A DNA stretch of 64,000 nucleotides from a bacterium. GTDB taxonomy: Bacteria; Actinomycetota; Acidimicrobiia; Acidimicrobiales; Bin134. A program made the translations under genes and the position numbers. The stretch lies in assembly GCA_026709025.1 (NCBI GenBank), contig JAPOTT010000032.1, forward strand, positions 1 to 64,000. Direction: 5' to 3'. Below are positions 1 to 9,975 of the stretch, piece by piece. The notes beneath the pieces are model-generated. The model was not told the origin of the DNA. It was given only the letters and a program-made list of their open reading frames with translations, and did not search any database. Each line of letters begins with the position of its first letter. The first letter of the stretch is position 1.

Positions 1-634
1 TGATGCTGCCTGCTACGGGGTCGAAACGACCGTTGAGGATGAACATGCCGTCATCAGGCGAAGTGAAACAGTTCAACGAACGATTTGCGCGTTGACGCTC
101 AAAATTGGATTGCCCGTCGTCACCTGATTGTTCGTGCTGGTGATCGCGTACTGTTTTGCTAAACACACCGTAATCTTGTGTACGAGCTGCTTCCACTAGC
201 ACACTCTCATCTACTGGGCCTTGTGAAGCGGCTTTAGCGATCTTGGTGGCATGAGCAGATGGAATCTCACCAGCACCTAAAGCGCTCAAAGTCTTAGGCA
301 CCTCAGAGAACTGCGAAGCTGTTTGCACCTCGCGGCGAGCTTGTTGACGAGAGGTCTGCAAAGTTTCTGTAACCATGCGACGAGCCATACCCTCACCAAC
401 ACGGCTTTTGTACTCAGCCAAAGTAGACGTTTTCATAGCCGCCAACTGAGCCTCAGAAACTTTGATCAACTCCAACCGCTCCCGCAACCCCAACAAAGAC
501 AAACCCGAAACATCCACCACCCCAGGCCACACCACACCACCACCATCAACCACACCACCCGCAGCCGAACCACCAGCAAACTCACCGGCCTGTGAATCCT
601 GCCCAAAACACTCATCTAGAAGCTCAAACTCCAT
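1..634 (-). CDS. DUF222 / 13E12-repeat-type protein (HNH endonuclease family), 3' end outside window
   Basis: Reverse-strand reading from ATG at 634 stays open to the window edge: MEFELLDECFGQ...LRERLELIKVSEAQLAAMKTSTLAEYKSRVGEGMARRMVTETLQTSRQQARREVQTASQFSEVPKTLSALGAGEIPSAHATKIAKAA...; typical DUF222/13E12 N-terminal region. The HNH part is not in the window. Confidence 0.75.
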   Translation of the reverse strand, partial: MEFELLDECFGQDSQAGEFAGGSAAGGVVDGGGVVWPGVVDVSGLSLLGLRERLELIKVSEAQLAAMKTSTLAEYKSRVGEGMARRMVTETLQTSRQQARREVQTASQFSEVPKTLSALGAGEIPSAHATKIAKAASQGPVDESVLVEAARTQDYGVFSKTVRDHQHEQSGDDGQSNFERQRANRSLNCFTSPDDGMFILNGRFDPVAGSI

Positions 635-824
635 ACCTGCAATTCTACCAACTAAAGTTGCAATAACAACCAAAAACAAAAAAATAACAGAAATTATTAA
701 CAAAACTTTGAAGAGTAATAATAAAATCAATAAAACACAGAAAGCTCTACACATACACTCAAACCACAAAACTAACCTCTCCACAAAACAGGAAAAGCTA
801 AGTTGCTTCAGATAAGTTAGTACA

Positions 825-3800
825 GTGACTGATTCTGAAGTCGTTGAGCAGCAAATCAGAGGCTTTGACAGAGGACAGAGGATCAAGCTGCCAGGCAGCA
901 CGAGCATCGATATTGTCCAAGGTGCTATTCCGAGACATGGTTTCGGTTGGGACTTGTACATCGTAGATGTCTCTAATCCGGGTAGCTACCGGATGGAAAG
1001 TCTCACCGATGCCGAGGCAGAGCAGGTAGAGGTGATCCAAGCGGACGGCGCTGCTCTGCCAAAGAAGGTGATTGCCGGTTTATGGGCTGAGTGGATGTTG
1101 GATTCGGCGCGCTCGGCCCGATCCACGGTTCTGGCATCTGTACCGCTTCGGCCCTTCCCACATCAGATGGAGGCAGTGTACGGTCACATGCTCCGTCAGC
1201 CGCTTTTGCGGTTCTTGTTGGCCGACGAGCCGGGTACGGGCAAGACAATCATGTCGGGCTTGTGGCTGCGCGAGTCGCAAAGGCTTGGGCGGGTTAAGCG
1301 TTGCTTGGTGGTTTGCCCTGCCCATCTGGTGAGCAAGTGGCAGGCTGACTTCGAGCGGTTCTTTGGTGGCGGCCTTCGGGAGGTCACCTCTGAAACGATT
1401 CGCCAGCAGGCCCTCGCCGGGTCTGAAGATGATATCTGGGTGGTGTCATTAAACCTGGCTGCCGGAAACCCTGCGGTTCGCGAAGCGTTGCTGCCAGAAA
1501 ATGCGGGGTGGGATGCGATCATTTTTGACGAGGCACACCGGATGACTCCTACCGCAGAGACGTTTCACCGAGTGGGTCAAGAGCTTGCCAAAGGTGTCCC
1601 AAATGCTGTTTTCTTGACAGCAACGCCGCACCGCGGCGACGAGTGGTACTTCCGTGAATTGCTCCATTTAGTCGACCCAGACGTGTTTCCTTCTATGCCC
1701 CAGCCTGCTGCGGGTGGATCAAGCCAGCGCCGTGCTGACGGTAGGGGCGGGCATGCTGTGCGGGCTTTGTCGCCGGGCCCGCTCCACTTCTTACGCCGGA
1801 TGAAGGAGGAACTGGTCGACTACGACACAAAGGGGCGATTGTTTAAAGAGCGTGAGGCTCACAACATCAAAGTACAGATGAGTTCAGTCGAGCAGCGTTT
1901 CTACGATGCAGCCCAAGATCTGGTCCACAACTTCTTCGAGCCGACGGGCCGACAGCTGGCGGCGATGGTGTATGGCAAGCGAGCTGCTTCGTCGTTACAT
2001 GCGCTAGCTGAAACACTCCGCCGAAGAGCCGAAAAGATGGGCACTGGCGCTGGGGCTATTGCCGATGGGGAAGATGATGTGGACGAGGATGTCCGTGAGG
2101 CGCATATCGCCGCGGCCGGTTCCCTCGACACCCGTGGCGAGAAGCATGCAATCGCTGAACTGTTGGCTCAAATGGAGAGGGCTGGTGTTGGTTCTGAAAT
2201 GCCAGAGTTGGGGTCTGAACCATCAAAGTGGGTACCTATGATGGAATGCCTAGACAAAAACGGGATCGCTCCCGGATCAGGCCAACAGCTTGTCGTGTTC
2301 ACTGAGTACGCCGATACTGCTAACTGGCTAGTCGATGAGTTCCGTAAGACGGGCTTTACCGCTGAGCGCTATTCAGGTGCCGACGATCACGAACATCGTA
2401 CAAAGCTACAGGCGGACTTTATGGGTGGTGGCTTTGAGGTGATTGTCTCCACTGATGCGGGTAACGAAGGCATCGACCTACAGGCTGCTCATGTACTGAT
2501 CAACTGGGATATTCCGTGGTCGCTCGTCCGGTTAGAGCAGCGAATGGGCCGCATCCACCGTATAGGCCAAGAGCACAAGGTGCTGCTTTACAACCTAGTA
2601 GCCCGGGGCACACGCGAGGGAGATGCACACTGGCGGTTGCTGGAAAGGCTCGTTGAAGCAGCCAATGAACTCGGTGGCAAGATGTTTGACAGCCTCGCCG
2701 CGATAATGGAGCTTGCTCGTTCTGAATCCAGAGACCACGAAAGGCTCATGCACCTTTTTTACGGTTCAGGCACAGTCACCGAATCAGAGTTCACTATTCC
2801 CACTGTGGATGAGATCAGGCGCGCTCGTGATGAGTATTACGATGAACTTCGCTCTTTGAGCAGTGAGGTGGATGTAGCTACAGCCAACGTCGCTCGTAAT
2901 GAAGATCGCATCGCTCGGGTGAATCCGATCATTGTTGAACGCTTTCTGTCTCGTGTTGAGGATGGTGCGCTGATCACCCTAGAAAAGTCGCCGATCCGCG
3001 ACGAGGGTTTCTACTACATTTCAGAGCCGCCCGGTAGTAACCAATGTGGCATTGTGGAAGCACTCGGAGCTTCTGGGCAAAAAGCGCTGGTTGCCACCCG
3101 AGCCGACCTACGCCAACAAGCGGCTGACGAAGGCACCTCCCGTGCAGCCGAATCCACCATGCTCGGGCCAAGCAACCCGGCGTTCTCTGCCTTAGTCACA
3201 ACCATACGGGACTATGTATCAACAGAAATGTGGCAGGGAGCAGTTCTTTGTGATCCAACCGTTCAAGATGACTACACCTTGTTTATTTTTGAATGCGACA
3301 TTACCGAGGGTGCAGATGGTTCTCACTTGCAGTCTCGCATGTCTGCTCGATCTTGGCTGATCCTTGTAGACCAGTCGGGCCGGGCCCACCGGGTCTCGTG
3401 GGAAATACTGCCCAATCTCACACCAGCACCCCATGCAATACCTATACCACTAAATCCCAGGGTTGAGCAGGTTGCAACGAAGAGGGCCGCGCAAGTTGCT
3501 GATGCCGAACGCGATCAACGTGCTAATCAGCTCTCCGTTTGGCGCGACAAGCTGTCAAAACAACTGGAGAAACTTCCCAACGCGCTCACCAAAGACATTA
3601 AGGAGCAAGAACTTAGGCTAAGCGAACGCCAGCGAATCCGAGATGCAATCGAAAATCGCCTCAAAGATGCTGCGGATGCGGCCAAAGTAAGCCGAGGAGA
3701 AGTCCGTAGAGTCGGATGGGCACACGTTCTGGCTGCGCCCAACCAGCCCGACCCCGAAGGTGCCGAGGATGAACAAGCCAATAGCGAGGTGGTATCCATG

Positions 3801-4163
3801 CAATTCGTTACCAGCATTCTTGAAGACGATGGATGGACGGTTCAGGATGTGCACACTATGAACTGCGGCTACGATCTCCATGCAGTGCGTGGTGCTGAAC
3901 AGAGATGTGTAGAAGTGAAAGGCCGTGCCGGGCAGGCATCTAGCAGTGGGATATCCTTAACTGGAGGCGAACTGCTACGAGCCAACCAACTTGGTGAGCA
4001 GTATTGGCTGTACGTTGTAGACAACTGCATAGACGGTATCGGCCAGCTTTTTGGAAGATGGCAGAATCCTGTGGCAGTATTCGAGGAATGGCTCAAAGAT
4101 GTACCTGTGTATCAGCTTGCTGGAAGCAAACTCAAACAAGCCTTAGGTAAACAAGCAAACTAA
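825..4163 (+). CDS. SNF2/HepA-like DEAD/DEAH helicase with C-terminal DUF3883-like domain
   Basis: GTG start; Walker A DEPGTGKT, DEAH (IIFDEAHRM), TATPHRG, EGIDLQAAHVLINWDIPWSLVRLEQRMGRIHRIGQ; C-terminus EVVSMQFVTSILEDDGWTVQDVHTMNCGYDLHAVRGAEQRCVEVKGRAG resembles DUF3883. Confidence 0.9.
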   Translation: MTDSEVVEQQIRGFDRGQRIKLPGSTSIDIVQGAIPRHGFGWDLYIVDVSNPGSYRMESLTDAEAEQVEVIQADGAALPKKVIAGLWAEWMLDSARSARSTVLASVPLRPFPHQMEAVYGHMLRQPLLRFLLADEPGTGKTIMSGLWLRESQRLGRVKRCLVVCPAHLVSKWQADFERFFGGGLREVTSETIRQQALAGSEDDIWVVSLNLAAGNPAVREALLPENAGWDAIIFDEAHRMTPTAETFHRVGQELAKGVPNAVFLTATPHRGDEWYFRELLHLVDPDVFPSMPQPAAGGSSQRRADGRGGHAVRALSPGPLHFLRRMKEELVDYDTKGRLFKEREAHNIKVQMSSVEQRFYDAAQDLVHNFFEPTGRQLAAMVYGKRAASSLHALAETLRRRAEKMGTGAGAIADGEDDVDEDVREAHIAAAGSLDTRGEKHAIAELLAQMERAGVGSEMPELGSEPSKWVPMMECLDKNGIAPGSGQQLVVFTEYADTANWLVDEFRKTGFTAERYSGADDHEHRTKLQADFMGGGFEVIVSTDAGNEGIDLQAAHVLINWDIPWSLVRLEQRMGRIHRIGQEHKVLLYNLVARGTREGDAHWRLLERLVEAANELGGKMFDSLAAIMELARSESRDHERLMHLFYGSGTVTESEFTIPTVDEIRRARDEYYDELRSLSSEVDVATANVARNEDRIARVNPIIVERFLSRVEDGALITLEKSPIRDEGFYYISEPPGSNQCGIVEALGASGQKALVATRADLRQQAADEGTSRAAESTMLGPSNPAFSALVTTIRDYVSTEMWQGAVLCDPTVQDDYTLFIFECDITEGADGSHLQSRMSARSWLILVDQSGRAHRVSWEILPNLTPAPHAIPIPLNPRVEQVATKRAAQVADAERDQRANQLSVWRDKLSKQLEKLPNALTKDIKEQELRLSERQRIRDAIENRLKDAADAAKVSRGEVRRVGWAHVLAAPNQPDPEGAEDEQANSEVVSMQFVTSILEDDGWTVQDVHTMNCGYDLHAVRGAEQRCVEVKGRAGQASSSGISLTGGELLRANQLGEQYWLYVVDNCIDGIGQLFGRWQNPVAVFEEWLKDVPVYQLAGSKLKQALGKQAN

Positions 4164-6897
4164 TGACCATAGCAGGCTCCCCCCCCCACGGCTGATTGAG
4201 GAATGGTTTCCTTGCGCTGAGGTTTCTAGAGAATCTGCTAGTGGGTGGGGTAAAGGATGGGCAGAGAAAAGCCTGTTTACATGGTTTGCATCGCGCCCTC
4301 TAGCTCAGGCAAAAGCAGCGGTCATTTGCTCGCTGCTGCCCTGGCCCACAAACACTGCCGAACAGGAAGACCTTAAGAAGCTTGTAGCTAGGTCCATGGA
4401 GGGCTACGACGAGGCTAACACCGAGCTTCGTAAAAAACTCGCTGAACATTACCCAAACGGTGCCCGCATGTGCGATCCGTTCTCGGGGCGGGCGATGATT
4501 TCCCTTGCCGCTGCTCGGCTTGGCATCCAATCTTGGGGCATCGACTACTCGCCTGTTGCCACCCTCGCTGGGCTTTTATTGGCCGACTACCCCATGCGCG
4601 ACTGGGATAGCGAACCCGACCTGCCCTTTGACGGCTATGACCAGCACAAAGCCGACTATTTCACCGAGCCCAAGTTGCTCAAAGATGTCCGCTTCATACT
4701 CGGTCTGATCGGCCAACGCTATGAGCAAGTGATGGAAGAGTTTTACCCGACAGTTAATGGTAAGCGCCCCTGGGGATATGTGGGGGCGGTCACCCTACCT
4801 TGTGTGAACTGTGGCAATCGATTTCCTCTAACTGGAAGTCTTGCCTTGCGAAACCCAAACCTCAAGAAGAACGACCCGGGCCAGTCCTACAGGATTATCG
4901 CAAACAAAGACACTGGATTTTTTACCACCGAAGTTCACGATGGCCCGCCCCATTCTCAGCCGACACTTGTGAAAATCACGGGCGGCAGAGGCAAGACCGC
5001 TGTTTGTAGTTTCTGCGGCCATGCCCACACGCTTGACACGCAAAAACGGCTTATGCGAGATGGCTTCAGGGATGATGCCATGCTTGTGGTTGCCGACCTA
5101 GATGACGAGGTAGGTAAACGGTATCGAAGACCCACAAATGTGGAAAACGAGGCATTTGCAGATGCAAGCAAAGCTCTGACAACAGAGCCAGATTTCGGAA
5201 TAGGTTTGCCTGCAATTCCAAACGAAACGCTTAACGCTGGATTATCTGCATTTATAGGCCCGGCAGGATACGGCTATAACAGCTGGGGGCAGTTGTGTAA
5301 CGATCGCCAAACCCTCGGCTTTGTGCGACTTGCCCACATCATAAACACACTGTGTGGTGAACTGCTAGTTGCCAGAATTACTAGCGACTATGCCGCCGCG
5401 CTCACTGGCTATGCAGCCTCCAACCTAGCTCGGCGAATAACGCGAAGTACTCGAAACTGCACTCTTAATGTCTCCGTACAAGCCACGGGACACATTTACT
5501 TCAACGACTCAGGTATCTCACACAGCTTTGATTATTTTGAGACTGGCTGTGGTTTAGGCCCTGGTACGTGGGGCTCGCTAGGAGTCCATACAATCCGGAA
5601 TCTTGGCAAGCAGGTAAACGGAAGAGTGGCCGGGCAACCGGCTGTTATCCAGCGCGGCTCAGCAATGGACATACCATTGCCAGATGGCGTTTTAGACGCA
5701 GTAGTTACCGATCCACCCTATGACGCGATGATCAACTACTGCGATTCCTCTGACCTCATGTATGTGTGGCTGAAGCGGGCGCTTAGTTCGGCATTTCCGT
5801 GGTTTGGGCTTACTACAGATCCAAACGGTTTGCAGGAAAAAACAAACGAGGTGGTAATCAAGTTTGGGGCCATTGGCAATGATCATCGCACCGAAGCCCA
5901 CTACAAATCCTGCATCACCAAAGCGTTCGACCAAGCTCGCCGCAAAACCACTCCAGAAGGGATAGTCACCATTGTTTTTGGGCACGGCGACCCAGACGCT
6001 TGGGTTCGGGTGCTCACTGCGATTGCCGATGCCGGGCTCGTGTTAACCGGGTCTTGGCCGTGTAGCACCGAGAAGGGCGGCAAGCAGACTGGAGCATACA
6101 TCGACAACACCATCGTTATGGCATGCCGACCTGTGCCAGCCAACCGCCCTGTGGGTGATATTCGTATAGTCGACGAGGAGATCCGAGCTGAGATCGCAGA
6201 TCGTGTGCCAGTTTGGTCGACAGATGGGCTGGCCGACTCAGATCAGCGCATGGCGGCGATAGCCCCGGCGATGAAGGTAGTTGGACGATATAGCGAGGTG
6301 CGGGACTTCACGGGCCGTCCTGTGGGGATAGATCACTTCTTGGGCTTGGCTCACAAAGCGGTTGAGGAGGCTGCCGACGTGAGGATCAACGTCTTCCGCC
6401 TCGCTGATTTTGATAGTCGCACCCGGTTCGCTCTGTCGTGGGCTCGCCAGCACGGCCGCAACAAGGCCCCTGCTTCAGAGGCCCGCTGGCAGCGCCTTTC
6501 TTACGACATGTCTGAATCTGCGGTGCAGGGCTTATTGGTCAAAGAAAAAGGCGGGGTTCGGCTCGCGTTCTGCTCTGAAACAGCGTCGGGAGTTGATCTT
6601 CATCCGGGAAGCGACATTATCGACATAGCGTTGGCGGTGGCTTCCAAGGGGCGCTCGCTGAGTGACATCGCTAATGCCTTACACAGCTTGGGTAGGGAGA
6701 ACGACGAAATGTTGTGGGCGGCGCTGGAGGAGATGGTGCGCCTTGTCGGCGAAGGCGACCCCGACGGACAAGTATGGGCGTGGACTATTCGTAATCGCGA
6801 CCCAATCCGCAAGCGAGTCACTCGTTCACGTAGCGAGCAGGAACGCGAGGATAGTCGTAAGGCGGCTCGGGATAGAGAACAGACGCTGTTTGGATGA
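4163..6897 (+). CDS. DUF1156-type adenine-specific DNA methylase; frame interrupted near the 5' end by a C9 tract (possible phase-OFF allele)
   Basis: Core ORF contains CDPFSGRAMISLAAARLGI, zinc-ribbon CxxC pairs (CVNC...CSFC) and VVTDPPYDAMINYCDSSDLMYVWLKRAL. Conserved N-terminus RLIEEWFPCAEVSRESASGWGKGWAEKSLFTWFASRPLAQAKAA lies in frame upstream of the track's ATG 4396 (codons from 4189), with no ATG/GTG/TTG before it in that frame. ATG 4163 is one frame off because of C9 at 4179-4187. Confidence 0.85.
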
Positions 6898-6916
6898 GCA
6901 AAAGAATGGAGACAAC

Positions 6917-9898
6917 GTGACGCTGACAGAATTCGTAGTTCCGTGGTGGGAGGTAATGAAGCTCAGGTCTGAGGTTCAAGACAGTGACGGAGCGGTTGAT
7001 GATGTGCAAATGTCGTTACACAACGCCGTGTTCGGCGAAGAAGAAGTGGGCGCGGGCCGCACACCTTACGCATCTCCCGAGTATTACGGAGATATCACCC
7101 ACCCTACTGGCGGGCTAGTGAGGATAATGGGTCGCGTAGCTGTCCGCCTGGGTGTGCCCAATTCCACGTTGACGGAGGCGGTTTGGCGACTGGATCAAGC
7201 AATGGGAGGCGGAAAGTCTCATGGGCTAATCGGGCTATGGCACCTTGCATCCCACCCCCAGCAGCTATCTACAACAGATCTTGGCAAGATGGTTATGGCC
7301 GAAGCCGAAGAGATCGCTGGCAAAGGCAAGATCAGGGATGACCTGGGCAACCCGATCTGCGTGGTGCTGGACTGCGATAACACCACTGCCACTAAAGAGG
7401 ACTTTGGCCCTGCGGAGCGGCTCGGCGAGAGGTTTCTATGGCGTCTGCTCGACAAGGACTATGACCGCTACATCGAGTTTAAAGACCACACATCTAATAA
7501 GGCGAAGCTGGCTGAAGCGCTTCGCTTAACCGGCCGCCCGGTGCTGGTGCTGATTGACGAGGTCATGGACTACTTGCGAGTTACGTCCGCCACCGACCAC
7601 AAGGGGGCTGTGTTGGATATGGCGTTTCTGCGGGCGCTGCTGGATGTCGTCAACGATGTCCCCAACTGCGCTGCGGTGGTGGTAATGATCGCCTCCGAGG
7701 ACGACAACATGGCCATGACCGAGGAGGGCAAAGAACTGCGGGAGGAAATAGAGGATTTGCTGACTCGAAACGCCAGTACCACCTCTGTTACCTCTGGTGG
7801 CGATTTTGCTGAGATCATCCAGCGCCGCCTGTTTGATGCCCGTCCTCCCAAATCTGCTGTGGAACAGGTGACCGGACATTACCTCCAGGCGATGTCAAAA
7901 ACCTGGCGTAGCAAGGTTTTTGACAAGCTTGACAGCTTGTACTCCGAGCGAGAGTTCGCCAAGCAAGTTGCCCGCTGCTACCCCTTCCACCCTGCGCTCA
8001 TCGCCCTTGCCGAGAACGAGTGGTCGCATCAGGCTGGATTCCAACGAGTGAGATCCACGATTCGGGTGTTTGCTGCTGCGGCCTACGAGCACGCCCACCG
8101 CGGAGAACAAGGGCAGTGGGCACCGCTTTTAATTGACAGCGGTGATCTTACCTTGCGCTCTCCGAGCCTTCGGGATTCGCTCTTGCACTCTGGGCTAGTG
8201 GCCGACAATCGTACCCAAACCAACCTACGAGAAGTGGCTGGCACCGATATCGCCGACCCGCACAACTCTGACAGGGGTGCCGCCCGTCGCCTTGATGAGA
8301 CCCGTGACCCGAATCTCGGATGGACCGACCTGAACCCGGCTGCTGTTGAGCGGATGGCTACAGCCCTTTTTGTTCGATCGTTGTGCCCCCGTCCACAAGG
8401 AACCCGAGGAGCAACCGAGGCCGAACTGCATGCAGCATCGTTCGTGCCGTCCAACGCGTTTGGGCCTGGCGATGCCGAAGCGGTAGCTGAATCTTTGTTT
8501 GATCCAGACGAAGGACTTGCCTGCGCCGACCATACCCCCGGCCAGGGTAAATTGGTTCCTAAGCGATGGTTTATCGAAACCCGCAAGACCCTTCCTATGC
8601 TCACCCGCGCGGAGAAGAAGGCTATTAGTGACACCGAACGCAACAAGGCAATCACCGATCGTGCTTTTGCCCTCGCCACAGATGGCCCGTTCGACCAGAT
8701 TATCCATGTCGACGGTGGCCCGGTGCCGCCTGAAGGGATCACTACCCGTGGAGCGCTTGGTGCTATCGAGAGCGCCGGTATTGACCGCAAACATAAGACC
8801 AGGTTGGTTATCTTGGATTCGCGGTGGTTCTCACTGCTCAACGGTGACGACACTGCTGCACGAGAGGCCATCAATGCGGCAATGGGCATAGGCCCGAATG
8901 CGCTAACTGTCCAATGGGCATCATCGGTGGTTTTTGCATGCGCGAACACCGCGCTCCGCTCGCAGGCACGCGGGCTCGCTGCTGAGTGGCTTGCCCGTCA
9001 ACGAGTTGCTGGGTTGCCCGCAGTCCAAGCCGACGAGGACACCAACAAGAGGGCACGCCACGAAGCACAAGAAGCCAAAGAGCAACTCGACCGCAAAGTG
9101 CGCCTCTGCTACAAGCACATCGCTTACCTCGCCCCCCTGTCAGACCACCACCGAGAAGTGAAGTTCATACGGGTAAGTAGCGATACCCAGACAGCCTTGA
9201 ATGGGGCAGATGTTTGGGGATGTCTGCGCGAAGAATCAAAAGCCTGCCGACCTTCGGAATTCGACAAGAATGCCCTACTTCACAACCTCCGTGACAACGA
9301 CTACGGGCGACCCCTCTCAGAGATACGGGACAGCTTTTGGTCTGACCCACACAAGCCGCTCTTACCTACGGGAGTATCCGAAATCGTAGATGCTATCTAT
9401 GACGCTGTGATCTCTGGAGATATCCAACTGACGAACTCCGAAGGCGACACCTACAACGTTGGCCATGTCGGAGATGTCAATCTCGGTTCACAAAGCATCC
9501 GTGTCCGCCGAGCGGCTGCTCGGCCGGTGCCGAAACGAGATAGTTCATCTCCATACGGTCATACCTCAACTAGTACCCAAGCCAGAACTTCGACCTCGCC
9601 AGACACCCATCCCACTTCCCCACCAGGGACACCTTCACCAAAGTCTTCGGCCCCCGATCCAACGCATCAGACCAAACACATGCAGATCAACATCAGCGTA
9701 AACACCAACATCGGCTCTCAAGGGGCTTACCGTCTCTTCCAACTCCTTAGCGAACTTGCTGAATGTGTTGATGAGGGCCACGTAACTCACATCACCCAAA
9801 CAACTTCGATCACCATCGCTAGCAGCGAAGAAATCGCAAGCAGGCTTCAAGAACGCGCTGAGCAAGCTCAAGCTGCAATTAACATAATCAAGATATAG
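6917..9898 (+). CDS. DUF499-type AAA+ ATPase of the helicase-methylase-ATPase module
   Basis: GTG start at 6917 with GGAG upstream, giving MTLTEFVVPWWEVMKLR; Walker A WRLDQAMGGGKSHGLIGLWHLA, Walker B PVLVLIDEVMDYL. The track start at 6662 overlaps the methylase and is not credible. Confidence 0.88.
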   Translation: MTLTEFVVPWWEVMKLRSEVQDSDGAVDDVQMSLHNAVFGEEEVGAGRTPYASPEYYGDITHPTGGLVRIMGRVAVRLGVPNSTLTEAVWRLDQAMGGGKSHGLIGLWHLASHPQQLSTTDLGKMVMAEAEEIAGKGKIRDDLGNPICVVLDCDNTTATKEDFGPAERLGERFLWRLLDKDYDRYIEFKDHTSNKAKLAEALRLTGRPVLVLIDEVMDYLRVTSATDHKGAVLDMAFLRALLDVVNDVPNCAAVVVMIASEDDNMAMTEEGKELREEIEDLLTRNASTTSVTSGGDFAEIIQRRLFDARPPKSAVEQVTGHYLQAMSKTWRSKVFDKLDSLYSEREFAKQVARCYPFHPALIALAENEWSHQAGFQRVRSTIRVFAAAAYEHAHRGEQGQWAPLLIDSGDLTLRSPSLRDSLLHSGLVADNRTQTNLREVAGTDIADPHNSDRGAARRLDETRDPNLGWTDLNPAAVERMATALFVRSLCPRPQGTRGATEAELHAASFVPSNAFGPGDAEAVAESLFDPDEGLACADHTPGQGKLVPKRWFIETRKTLPMLTRAEKKAISDTERNKAITDRAFALATDGPFDQIIHVDGGPVPPEGITTRGALGAIESAGIDRKHKTRLVILDSRWFSLLNGDDTAAREAINAAMGIGPNALTVQWASSVVFACANTALRSQARGLAAEWLARQRVAGLPAVQADEDTNKRARHEAQEAKEQLDRKVRLCYKHIAYLAPLSDHHREVKFIRVSSDTQTALNGADVWGCLREESKACRPSEFDKNALLHNLRDNDYGRPLSEIRDSFWSDPHKPLLPTGVSEIVDAIYDAVISGDIQLTNSEGDTYNVGHVGDVNLGSQSIRVRRAAARPVPKRDSSSPYGHTSTSTQARTSTSPDTHPTSPPGTPSPKSSAPDPTHQTKHMQINISVNTNIGSQGAYRLFQLLSELAECVDEGHVTHITQTTSITIASSEEIASRLQERAEQAQAAINIIKI

Positions 9899-9975
9899 AC
9901 CCTCCACACAGCTTAGGCTCATCCCATTTTCCAAGAGGTTGGTTATGGAAGTGGGGGTTGGGGGGGGGGTAGGGG

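Noticed and set aside
6662-6916. Track ORF start at 6662 for the DUF499 gene
   Set aside because: This segment overlaps the end of the methylase in another frame and shows no DUF499-like sequence; GTG 6917 with a GGAG motif is a better start.
8083-8949. 288-aa minus-strand ORF antisense to the DUF499 gene
   Set aside because: Serine/arginine-rich antisense shadow with no recognisable domain.
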